Positions 5,526-12,185 of a stretch of DNA of 13,469 nt are shown piece by piece. Position 1 is the stretch's first letter, and the number at the start of each line of letters is the position of its first letter. A model generated the notes under the pieces. That model did not search any database. It had not been told where the DNA came from and saw only the letters and a list, made by a program, of their open reading frames with translations. The stretch covers positions 1 through 13,469 of the forward strand of contig CAZZHQ010000065.1 of the NCBI GenBank assembly GCA_964654015.1, read 5' to 3'. The translations under genes were made by a program, and so were the position numbers. The DNA is from JAUUZT01 sp964654015. GTDB lineage: Bacteria > Chloroflexota > Dehalococcoidia > GIF9 > AB-539-J10.

Positions 5526-7452
5526 CTTTGATGACTTTCTAGCATTATTCCCTGAGAGTCCCCGTCAAAAGATACTTGGTGGCTGGAATGTTATCTGCCC
5601 AGCTCACCAGGACAAGAACCCAAGCCTATCGGCAACATTAAAAGCAAATAGGATATTAGTCAACTGCCAGGCCGGGTGTAAAACAGAGGACGTGCTTAAG
5701 TTGAAGGGACTAATTCTGGCCGACCTCTTTTTAGATAGCAACCACCGTCCAGAAGATAACAAACAAAAGACCCTCGTTGCTACATTCCCTTATGAATACG
5801 AAGCAGGTAAAGAGGCTTATCAAATACGCCGTTTTGATAAAGGCAACGGCAATAAGACCTTTGAGGCTTGGCATAAGAGGGACGAGCAGTATGTCTCAGG
5901 CATGGGTGACTATAAGGGCAAGCCCATCCTTTACCACCAACCTGAGATACCGGGCTGGATAGCGGCTGCTAGGCGTATTTACATACCTGAAGGGGAGCGC
6001 AAGGCTGACCTCATAATCTCCAAAGGGGGAGCGGCCACCACTTCACCGTTTGGAGCGGGACGTAACAAGTGGCGACCAGAGTTTAGCGAGGTATTGTCTG
6101 GAGCGGAAGTTGTTATATTGCCAGATAACGATAAGCCAGGGCATGACTTTGCCCAAGATAAAGCCGCTTCTCTCCACGGTGTCGCAAAAAGCGTCAAGAT
6201 ATTAGAACTACCGGGGCTACCAGAAAAGGATGACGTTATTGACTGGTTTAACGCCGGTGGCACGTTTGAACAGCTTGAGCAATTGGTTAGCCAAGCTCCA
6301 GAGTGGACACCACTAGAGGACAAAAACAAATTCACTTTGACCACCATTACCCAACTGCTAGCAGAGCCAGAAGAAATAAGCTCGTGGCTGTGGGATAAGA
6401 CACTGCCTAGCGCTGGGCTCTCAATTCTGGCGTCCAAACCTAAAGTCGGCAAAACGACTTTGGCTCGGAATCTTGCGCTCAAGGTTGCGAGGGGCGATGC
6501 CTTCTTGGGGCGGAATGTGACACTAGGGCCTGTGGTCTATCTTGCCCTAGAGGAGAAAAGAGCGGAGGTCGCCGCTCACTTCGCACGCATGGGGGCGAAT
6601 GATGAGCGAATTTTAATCCACACCGGCAGCGCACCGCAGGAAGCCATTACAGCACTCAAAGCAGCGATAATTCAGACTGAGGCAGTGTTGGCGATTGTTG
6701 ACCCACTTTTCCGCATGGTGCGGATACGTGACGGCAACGATTATGCCGAGGTGACCCGCGCCCTTGAACCGCTCCTAATGCTTGCACGTGAGACTGGTTG
6801 TCACATCCTCACTGTGCATCATAGTGCCAAGAGCGAGCGTGAGGGGGGCGATGGTATTCTTGGCAGCACCGCTCTGTTCGGCAGTGTAGATACTGCTCTG
6901 ATAATGAAGAGACGGGAAAGTGGGCGAACGCTGGAGAGCATCCAACGCTATGGCCTCGACATTCCAAGAACTCTGCTTACCTTTGACCCAGAGACGGGGG
7001 TAATCGATGCCGCCGGTACAGTTGACGAGTTGGATATGCAACGTCTTAGTGACGAAGTCCTGCAAACCCTCGAAGCCGGTGAACTAACAGAGAAGGAAAT
7101 ACGAGATGCAATTGGTGGCAATACGGGACTAGCAGGCAAAGCATTACGCAAACTTCTAGCTGAAAATGAGGTTACTAGGGAAGGCTCAGGCCGGAGAGGT
7201 GACCCTTTCAAGTATACAAAAATACTCGTTTCTAGTTTTACCATAGGGGATAAACAAGAAAAACAAGTAAACGAGAAAGCTCTTGATACTAACCTGAGTG
7301 AAACATCCCCTACCCCCCATGATGATATTCCCGATTATCCTACAGCACCTTGCCATAATTGCGGTAGCGGGGATTATTGGCTGAGGGAATCATGGGGAAG
7401 AGCGGAATGGCTTTGCTCACAATGTCATCCAAAGCCAGGGGGTGAATCGTGA
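5503..7452 (+). CDS. Primase-helicase: CHC2 zinc finger, Toprim and RecA-like ATPase
   Basis: The protein has 649 residues. At the N-terminus CPAHQDKNPSL…NCQAGC (C32, H35, C55, C59) is a CHC2-type zinc finger that guides primases on single-stranded DNA. Residues 155-250 look like a Toprim domain with E163 (PEGERKAD) and D208-N-D210. Residues 300-470 are a RepA/AAA_25 ATPase: Walker A SKPKVGKT (311-318), Walker B LAIVD (396-400) and HHSAKS (439-444). The end has a winged-helix-like region (about 515-575) and a zinc ribbon with C617, C620, C637 and C640. This is the usual build of replication proteins of phages and integrative elements, and it should start replication of the excised circle. Start ATG 5503 lies within the preceding gene; the stop overlaps the next start (GTGA). 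No origin iterons were found nearby. Confidence 0.87.
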   Translation: MSTTKIRSFDDFLALFPESPRQKILGGWNVICPAHQDKNPSLSATLKANRILVNCQAGCKTEDVLKLKGLILADLFLDSNHRPEDNKQKTLVATFPYEYEAGKEAYQIRRFDKGNGNKTFEAWHKRDEQYVSGMGDYKGKPILYHQPEIPGWIAAARRIYIPEGERKADLIISKGGAATTSPFGAGRNKWRPEFSEVLSGAEVVILPDNDKPGHDFAQDKAASLHGVAKSVKILELPGLPEKDDVIDWFNAGGTFEQLEQLVSQAPEWTPLEDKNKFTLTTITQLLAEPEEISSWLWDKTLPSAGLSILASKPKVGKTTLARNLALKVARGDAFLGRNVTLGPVVYLALEEKRAEVAAHFARMGANDERILIHTGSAPQEAITALKAAIIQTEAVLAIVDPLFRMVRIRDGNDYAEVTRALEPLLMLARETGCHILTVHHSAKSEREGGDGILGSTALFGSVDTALIMKRRESGRTLESIQRYGLDIPRTLLTFDPETGVIDAAGTVDELDMQRLSDEVLQTLEAGELTEKEIRDAIGGNTGLAGKALRKLLAENEVTREGSGRRGDPFKYTKILVSSFTIGDKQEKQVNEKALDTNLSETSPTPHDDIPDYPTAPCHNCGSGDYWLRESWGRAEWLCSQCHPKPGGES

Positions 7453-7676
7453 TAATTTCATGTCCCCACTGCGGTAAATCAGTAGCGGTCAATGGTTTAG
7501 GACGTAAACCCCTCAATATACCACTCAAAAATGTTTGTGATGCGTTACGGGCACATACTAGCGTAGTAGAAGCAGCCAGGGAACTCGGCTGTAGTCCAGC
7601 GTATATATTCGGTGCCTTGAAAGCAAATAGGCTGAAGCTCAAAGATGTGATTAAGGAGAAAAGGCAATGGACGTAA
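7449..7676 (+). CDS. Small zinc-knuckle / HTH protein
   Basis: The 75-residue product begins with CPHCGK, a CxxC half-knuckle, followed by a helix-turn-helix-like stretch (VVEAARELGCSPAYIFGALKANRLKL, about residues 37-62). It starts at GTG 7449, overlaps the primase stop by 4 bases and has GGGGGTGA upstream. It overlaps the next gene by 10 bases. Small HTH proteins just ahead of a terminase often regulate late genes or are auxiliary packaging factors; here the role is unknown. Confidence 0.65.
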   Translation: MIISCPHCGKSVAVNGLGRKPLNIPLKNVCDALRAHTSVVEAARELGCSPAYIFGALKANRLKLKDVIKEKRQWT

Positions 7677-8761
7677 AGCAGTCAGAAAAGAAACAGCATG
7701 TAGAATTCCAGAGGAAGATTAAACTCAGGAAGGGGCTAATCGAAAAGGCCGGCAAGTTAGCAGGAGCATACTACGTGCCCTTTATTGGAGACGGAGATAT
7801 AGCCTGCGAACTCTACCAGGGCAATAAGATATACGGAGCCGACATCGACCCCGAGAGGGTGGAAGTCGCCAAGTCACGACTAAAAGATGCCGAGATAATA
7901 GCGGCCGATTGTGATAAATTCCCCTTCAAAGGGCAGGATGTAGTATATTCACTTGCAGACTTTGATTCCTATTCCTACCCATACGATTCCTTTCGGAGCT
8001 TCTGGGAAGAGGCTAAATTAGGCTCTCAGTGCGTCCTATTCTTCACTGATGGACAGAGACAGGCGATTATACGTGCTGGCAGCTACCGCACACCAGACGG
8101 CAAGAAAGTAAAAGCCAAAACAGTAACCGAAAAACGGACTGCCTGCAATTTTTACTTTAATAAAACAGTATTGCCCTGGTTTAAGGAATATATCAAGCCT
8201 TGGAAGATAGTCCATATAACGAAGTATCTACGCAGCGCCAGCATGTGCTACTGGGGGGCGATAATAGCCCGGGAAGAGAGAGCAAGTAAAGTCAAAGAAG
8301 TTAAAAGAAAGTTAGGTAAAGCCGGGGAAGCCCATCGCAACAAATTCGACAGCATTAAAAAGGATGAATACTTAGGATTATTAAGGCAAGGACATACCAG
8401 GGGACTGGCAGCATCACTGGTAGGCATCCATCGGGCGACGGCAAGCATTCACATGAAGAAGGACACGGGGTTTGCCGAGGCAGTCTCTGAAGCCGAAAGC
8501 GATGCAGTCGGCAAAGTAGAGAATGCCCTATTTGAAGCCGCCATAAGTGGGAATGTCACGGCGATTCAGGTATATCTATATAACCGTAATCCTGAGAGAT
8601 GGGCGGATAGAAGAAGCGTCCGCTTGGCCGGGGAAGGCGGCGGACCAATAGAGGTGAAGGAAATTGATGCAAAATCAAAAATCATTAGCATTATTGCTGG
8701 CATATCTGCCAGAATCGGAGAGGCTGAAAGCCCTCAACTCACTGACGGAAAAGGAAGCTGA
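7667..8761 (+). CDS. Methyltransferase-like domain fused to a terminase small subunit
   Basis: This 364-residue protein seems to have two parts. Residues about 30-205 look like a class I SAM-dependent methyltransferase: FIGDGDIACELY (39-50), YGADIDPERV (56-65) as the SAM-binding acidic strand, AADCDKFPF (79-87), and DFDSYSYPYDSF (98-109) where a catalytic loop is expected. That loop loosely recalls the DxDP[YF]GS motif of Trm1-like enzymes but lacks the DPPY of DNA enzymes. Residues about 226-320 resemble phage small terminases: an HTH (EYLGLLRQGHTRGLAASLVGIHRATASI), then ENALFEAAISGNVTAIQVYLYNRNPERWADR. The latter would bind the packaging site and load the large subunit. AAGGAG precedes ATG 7667, and the end overlaps terL by 95 bases. 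A fusion of these two activities is unfamiliar to me. Confidence 0.75.
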   Translation: MDVKQSEKKQHVEFQRKIKLRKGLIEKAGKLAGAYYVPFIGDGDIACELYQGNKIYGADIDPERVEVAKSRLKDAEIIAADCDKFPFKGQDVVYSLADFDSYSYPYDSFRSFWEEAKLGSQCVLFFTDGQRQAIIRAGSYRTPDGKKVKAKTVTEKRTACNFYFNKTVLPWFKEYIKPWKIVHITKYLRSASMCYWGAIIAREERASKVKEVKRKLGKAGEAHRNKFDSIKKDEYLGLLRQGHTRGLAASLVGIHRATASIHMKKDTGFAEAVSEAESDAVGKVENALFEAAISGNVTAIQVYLYNRNPERWADRRSVRLAGEGGGPIEVKEIDAKSKIISIIAGISARIGEAESPQLTDGKGS

Positions 8762-10010
8762 GGCTCTTTTATACGATTGGGGATTCTGGGCTCGGCCTAA
8801 GCAGCTACCGCCAGACTGGGATTGGTACATCTGGTTATTGCTTAGTGGGCGAGGTGGCGGCAAAACTCGCACTGGCGCCGAATTAACTATCAAGTGGGCA
8901 GAGGAGAAGTATAGTCCGATAGCACTGGTAGGGCAGACCAAAGCTGATGTCAGGGACACGATGGTGGAAGTTGGGGAGTCTGCTATTCTCAATATCTGCC
9001 CTCCCTGGTTTAGACCAGAATACGAGCCATCCAAGAGGCGGTTGACTTTCCCTAACGGAGTGCTGGCCATAATCTACTCAGGGGATGAGCCAGACCAGCT
9101 TAGGGGGCCGCAGCACTCTAAAGCATGGGTGGATGAACTCAGCAAATTCAAGTATCCGCAGGAGACATGGAATAACCTACTCTTCGGCTTGCGGATGGGC
9201 GAGAAGCCCCAGGCTGTAGTTACTACCACGCCCCGGCCAATCCCGATTATCAAGGCACTGGTAAACGATTCCAGAACGGCGGTTACCAGAGGGCACACAC
9301 TGGAAAATAGGGATAACTTGGCACCGGACTTCTTGAACTATATCCTTAGCCGATATGAAGGCACAAGGTTAGGTCGGCAAGAACTAGCCGGGGAGATACT
9401 AGACGATAACCCTGAAGCATTATGGCAGCGAGACAAGATAGATGAGCTAAGGGTAAAACAATACCCAGCCCTGATTAGAGTAGTGGTGGCGATAGACCCG
9501 GCAGTTTCTAGTAATGAGCAAAGTTCGGAGACAGGTATTATAGTGGCTGGCATAGGGCAGGTTAGTGGGCAGGTACATGGTTATATCTTGGCTGACCTTA
9601 CTATCAAAGGTACACCCGACCAGTGGGCCACTGCTGCGGTAACAGGTTATTACAGGGCAGGAGCTGACAGGATAATAGGCGAGGTCAATAATGGCGGAGA
9701 TATGGTGGAGCATACTATCAGGACTGTTGACCGCAATGTAGCTTTTAGTAAAGTCCATGCCAGTCGGGGCAAGTACACCCGGGCAGAGCCAGTATCGGCA
9801 TTGTATGAGCAGGGCAGGATTCACCATGTAGGCTTCTTTCCTGACCTTGAAGACCAGCTCTGTGAATGGGTGCCGGGTGATAAGAGTCCAGACAGGCTTG
9901 ATGCTCTAGTATGGGCAATAACTGAACTCATGCTGGGTGAAGAAGAGCAGGAGACTATCGTGATTTTTGACGCCATGAAAGAGTTTGGACTAACAGGACT
10001 GGAACTATAG
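8667..10010 (+). CDS. terL: Terminase large subunit (DNA-packaging ATPase/nuclease)
   Basis: This 447-residue protein begins with the LLYDWGFWARPKQLPP stretch typical of GTA- and gp17-like large terminases. The packaging ATPase is complete: Walker A SGRGGGKT (60-67), Walker B AWVDE (153-157) and motif III TTTPRP (186-191). The RNase H-like headful nuclease also looks intact, with D277 in VVAIDPA, E339 in IIGEVNNGGD and D412 in DRLDALVWA. It should cut concatemers and pump DNA into a procapsid. I use ATG 8667, preceded by GAGGTGAAGG; a TTG one codon earlier is possible. It is the last gene of its operon. The portal and capsid genes that normally follow terL are missing; a regulator gene on the opposite strand comes next. 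Confidence 0.92.
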   Translation: MQNQKSLALLLAYLPESERLKALNSLTEKEAEALLYDWGFWARPKQLPPDWDWYIWLLLSGRGGGKTRTGAELTIKWAEEKYSPIALVGQTKADVRDTMVEVGESAILNICPPWFRPEYEPSKRRLTFPNGVLAIIYSGDEPDQLRGPQHSKAWVDELSKFKYPQETWNNLLFGLRMGEKPQAVVTTTPRPIPIIKALVNDSRTAVTRGHTLENRDNLAPDFLNYILSRYEGTRLGRQELAGEILDDNPEALWQRDKIDELRVKQYPALIRVVVAIDPAVSSNEQSSETGIIVAGIGQVSGQVHGYILADLTIKGTPDQWATAAVTGYYRAGADRIIGEVNNGGDMVEHTIRTVDRNVAFSKVHASRGKYTRAEPVSALYEQGRIHHVGFFPDLEDQLCEWVPGDKSPDRLDALVWAITELMLGEEEQETIVIFDAMKEFGLTGLEL

Positions 10011-10038
10011 AAGCAGAATCACTATGCTGAGACAAAGC

Positions 10039-10209
10039 TCATCGGCCAGGCTGCAAGAAATTATCCAGGTCCCGCCTCTTGAGGCGGACAATGCGCCCAT
10101 GCCGGTAGTGAAGGAGCTTCCCCAGCCTTATATACTTGCGTATAGCGGGCACACTCAGCTTGAGGTATTTAGCAGCCTCTTGTATTGTCAGCCATTCATT
10201 GTTCTCCAT
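10039..10209 (-). CDS. AlpA/excisionase-like helix-turn-helix regulator, likely leaderless
   Basis: From ATG 10209 the product is 56 residues: MENNEWLTIQEAAKYLKLS, then VPAIRKYIRLGKLLHYRHGR and VRLKRRDLDNFL. This is the HTH_17 fold of excisionases and AlpA regulators (helix-turn-helix, basic wing, then a 'DLDxFL' helix). An in-frame ATG at 10245 would add 12 residues, but it lies inside the -35 element of the promoter at 10216-10245, whose predicted start site falls at about 10209, so the shorter, leaderless form is preferred. It is the only minus-strand gene between terL and parB and probably acts on the divergent control region or on att arms. A GC-rich hairpin (10072-10087) lies inside its 3' part. 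Confidence 0.8.
   Translation of the reverse strand: MENNEWLTIQEAAKYLKLSVPAIRKYIRLGKLLHYRHGRIVRLKRRDLDNFLQPGR
10072..10087. repeat. GC-rich hairpin inside the AlpA-like gene
   Basis: CCGCCTC (10072-10078) and GAGGCGG (10081-10087) are exact reverse complements with TT between. Neither strand has a T-tract after it, so it is not a standard terminator, although it could slow read-through between the convergent genes. Confidence 0.4.
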
Positions 10210-10215
10210 GTCCCC

Positions 10216-10245
10216 AGTATAGCACTCAATATCGCTATATGTCAA
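10216..10245 (-). promoter_or_regulatory. Leftward promoter of the AlpA-like gene (leaderless)
   Basis: On the minus strand a perfect TTGACA (10245-10240) and TATACT (10221-10216) are 18 bases apart. The predicted start site, about 7 bases past the -10, coincides with the ATG at 10209, which has no ribosome binding site. Confidence 0.65.
10218..10239. repeat. Inverted repeat in the promoter spacer, candidate operator
   Basis: TATAGC (10218-10223) and GCTATA (10234-10239) form a 6-bp inverted repeat with a 10-base spacer. It fills the space between the -35 and -10 of the leftward promoter and overlaps the -10, so a dimer bound here would repress. Confidence 0.45.
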
Positions 10246-10293
10246 GCAATAACACTGAATATCAAAAATAAGCCTGATTTGAGCCTAAAAGAC

Positions 10294-10323
10294 TTGACAA
10301 ATAGTTACGAAGTGATATATAAT
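10294..10323 (+). promoter_or_regulatory. Strong rightward promoter for the zinc-ribbon/parB/radical SAM/int operon
   Basis: TTGACA (10294-10299) and TATAAT (10318-10323) both match consensus perfectly, with an 18-base spacer. Transcription should start near 10330. It diverges from the promoter at 10216-10245; the two -35 elements are about 50 bases apart. It could drive expression through to the integrase, and its strength implies tight repression in the integrated state. Confidence 0.75.
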
Positions 10324-10347
10324 GATACTAGAAGATGAGAAGTGATA
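10309..10347 (+). repeat. GAAGTGATA direct repeat flanking the -10 and start site
   Basis: GAAGTGATA occurs at 10309-10317 and 10339-10347, 30 bases apart, close to three helical turns. One copy ends against the -10 and the other lies in the leader, which suits cooperative repressor binding; the binder is unknown. Confidence 0.4.
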
Positions 10348-10367
10348 CAGCTAAGGGGGTAAGGGAA

Positions 10368-10577
10368 ATGCAGACACAGACCATAGAGAAGACAGAAAAG
10401 ACACTCCACACTTGCGTTAACTGCGGACATACCGGGGATGACCTGGTAGGCAATTACTACTGGATAGGCGGTCAGGGTGATGTTCTGGTTTATGAGTGCC
10501 AGGACTGCCTTGACGACCGATGGGAAGCCTCACAGAAGGCTTGCGAAGCACTCAGAATAACGATAAAGGGGATTTAA
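10368..10577 (+). CDS. Small zinc-ribbon protein
   Basis: The product has 69 residues from ATG 10368, which is preceded by AAGGGGGTAAGGGA; an in-frame ATG at 10335 lies at the transcription start and is less likely. It contains CVNCGHTGDDLVGNYYWIGG, then ECQDCLDDRW, two CxxC pairs that form a likely zinc ribbon. No enzyme motif is visible. It is the first gene after the strong promoter and is followed by parB after 4 bases. The role may be DNA binding or protein interaction. Confidence 0.68.
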   Translation: MQTQTIEKTEKTLHTCVNCGHTGDDLVGNYYWIGGQGDVLVYECQDCLDDRWEASQKACEALRITIKGI

Positions 10578-10581
10578 GGAA

Positions 10582-11436
10582 ATGACTAAGGAGATAAGGC
10601 AGATACCCCTATTATCTATTAAGCCAGACCCGACACAGCCCAGAAAAGAATTTGGCGAAGACGATTTATGGGAACTGGCGCAGTCAATTCGCCAGAATGG
10701 ATTATTAAGCCCAATAACCGTCAAGACAAACGGCGATGGGGAATACATCATAATCGCCGGTGAGAGGCGCTACCGGGCGCACCAGATACTGGATGCCGAG
10801 ACAATAGAGTGCATCGTCTATAACGGCAGCAACGGCAAGGAACTTCAACTTATCGAGAACATCAACCGTAAAGACCTGAATTATATGGAACTCGCAGGAG
10901 CCTACCGGTCATATCTCGACGATGGCCATAGTTTAGACGAACTCAGCCAGGTAGTCGGCAAGCCCAAGAACATAATTAGCTGGATGCTCAATTTAGAGAA
11001 ATGCCGTCCCGAAGTCCAGCACATGGTAAGGCGGAGTCAGCTATCTTTAGTCATAGCAATATCACTGAGCAAGCTAACAGAGAACGGCCAGCTCCGGGCA
11101 CTCCGGACGATGCAAACGACCAAACTGAATGTAGCTGAATGCCAGGCTCTATGCGAACAAATCTACTCAGAGGAGAACCAGGGAGATATGTTTGCCGAAG
11201 AGCCAAAGCTAACAGAAGAAGAAATAAAGGCCAGGGTGAAGATACAGAATGCGCTGGACAGGGCTTGTCAGGCACTTCAAGAAGTTAACAAGATGGAAGT
11301 CGATAATCCCGGCATCTCGGCCCAGGCTATAGCTGAAAAGCTGGACATTACTCAAGAGAAAGTTGACCTGCTCTATAAGCTAGTGGGGCAATTCAAAAAG
11401 AACCTGCGGCAGAAAAGGGTGGCGGCGCTATGCTAA
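10582..11436 (+). CDS. parB: ParB/Spo0J-family DNA-binding protein
   Basis: The 284-residue protein has the ParB N-terminal CTPase/nuclease-like fold: IPLLSIKPDPTQPRKEF, then LAQSIRQNGLLSPITV, then the GERRYRA box (60-66), then ENINRKDL (92-99). It is followed by the KorB/HTH region (115-150, with LSQVVGKPKNIISWML) that binds a parS-like site. The C-terminal 100 residues differ from chromosomal ParB and include a second helix-turn-helix-like stretch (ISAQAIAEKLDITQEKVDLL). No ParA ATPase is present in the element, so classical active partition is unlikely; a role in regulation, replication or host-factor recruitment is equally possible. Its stop overlaps the radical SAM start by 7 bases. No clear parS palindrome was spotted. 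Confidence 0.86.
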   Translation: MTKEIRQIPLLSIKPDPTQPRKEFGEDDLWELAQSIRQNGLLSPITVKTNGDGEYIIIAGERRYRAHQILDAETIECIVYNGSNGKELQLIENINRKDLNYMELAGAYRSYLDDGHSLDELSQVVGKPKNIISWMLNLEKCRPEVQHMVRRSQLSLVIAISLSKLTENGQLRALRTMQTTKLNVAECQALCEQIYSEENQGDMFAEEPKLTEEEIKARVKIQNALDRACQALQEVNKMEVDNPGISAQAIAEKLDITQEKVDLLYKLVGQFKKNLRQKRVAALC

Positions 11437-12167
11437 AGAAAGGATTGGTTATATACGAGCCTAGAGGAAGAGCTGGCGAATACGCTCCATTAGCCGTTAA
11501 TCTATATAGGGGATGCGGACACGGCTGTATATACTGTTATGCTCCAGAAGCCACATTTTTAGATAGACAGAAATTCATAAAAGCCACTCCCCGACAAAGC
11601 ATAATTGAAAAGCTGGAAAAGGACGTACCGAAGGCCGTTCAAGGAAGGCCTGAAGGAAATGTCTTACTATGCTTCACTTGCGATGCCTACCAGCCCATAA
11701 ATGATATACACGGGCTTACACGCCAAGCTATAGAGATACTTCATAAGAACGGCTTTAATGTCACCATATTGACTAAAGGCGGGAAGAGAGCGGAGCGGGA
11801 CTTTGACCTACTGACTCCTAAAGACAATTTTGCGGTAACACTAACATTCCTGGATGAACAGAAGTCCTTACAGTGGGAACCTAAAGCAGCTATTCCAGAA
11901 GAGAGAATAGAGGCACTGAGAAAAGCCCACGAACTTGGCATTACAACCTGGGTTAGCCTTGAGCCGGTAATAGAGCCTGCCGAATCAATCGAAATAATCA
12001 GGCAGACTCATACCTTTGTGGATTTGTTCAAGGTGGGTTTACTAAATTACCATCCCAAGGGGCAAGAGATAGACTGGCGTAAATTCCTTCAGGAATGCAT
12101 AGCTACACTAAAGCAATACGGCTGCCAGTATTACATTAAAAAGGACTTGAGGCGGTATAGTCAATAA
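11430..12167 (+). CDS. Radical SAM protein, SPL-like, unknown substrate
   Basis: The 245-residue protein has the radical SAM cluster motif RGCGHGCIYCYAP (C29, C33, C36, pattern Cx3Cx2C), which binds a 4Fe-4S cluster used to split S-adenosylmethionine. Later segments fit a partial TIM barrel: VLLCFTCDAYQP, VTILTKGG, FAVTLTF and TTWVSLEPV. The architecture resembles the spore photoproduct lyase-like / Rv2578c-type group, but no substrate can be named. Its length is short for SPL (about 340 residues), so a C-terminal domain is absent. The start overlaps the parB stop, and AAGGGTGG lies upstream; the tight coupling suggests the two act together. Oxygen sensitivity of this enzyme class suits an anaerobic host. 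Confidence 0.82.
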   Translation: MLKKGLVIYEPRGRAGEYAPLAVNLYRGCGHGCIYCYAPEATFLDRQKFIKATPRQSIIEKLEKDVPKAVQGRPEGNVLLCFTCDAYQPINDIHGLTRQAIEILHKNGFNVTILTKGGKRAERDFDLLTPKDNFAVTLTFLDEQKSLQWEPKAAIPEERIEALRKAHELGITTWVSLEPVIEPAESIEIIRQTHTFVDLFKVGLLNYHPKGQEIDWRKFLQECIATLKQYGCQYYIKKDLRRYSQ

Positions 12168-12185
12168 ACAGAAAGGAGACACAAA

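Noticed and set aside
6775..7244. Minus-strand open frames within the primase gene
   Set aside because: They are antisense to a long, motif-rich protein and lack ribosome binding sites.
10024..10338. Plus-strand open frame of 104 codons after terL
   Set aside because: It is antisense to the well-supported AlpA-like gene, has no domain signal, and runs through the divergent promoter region.
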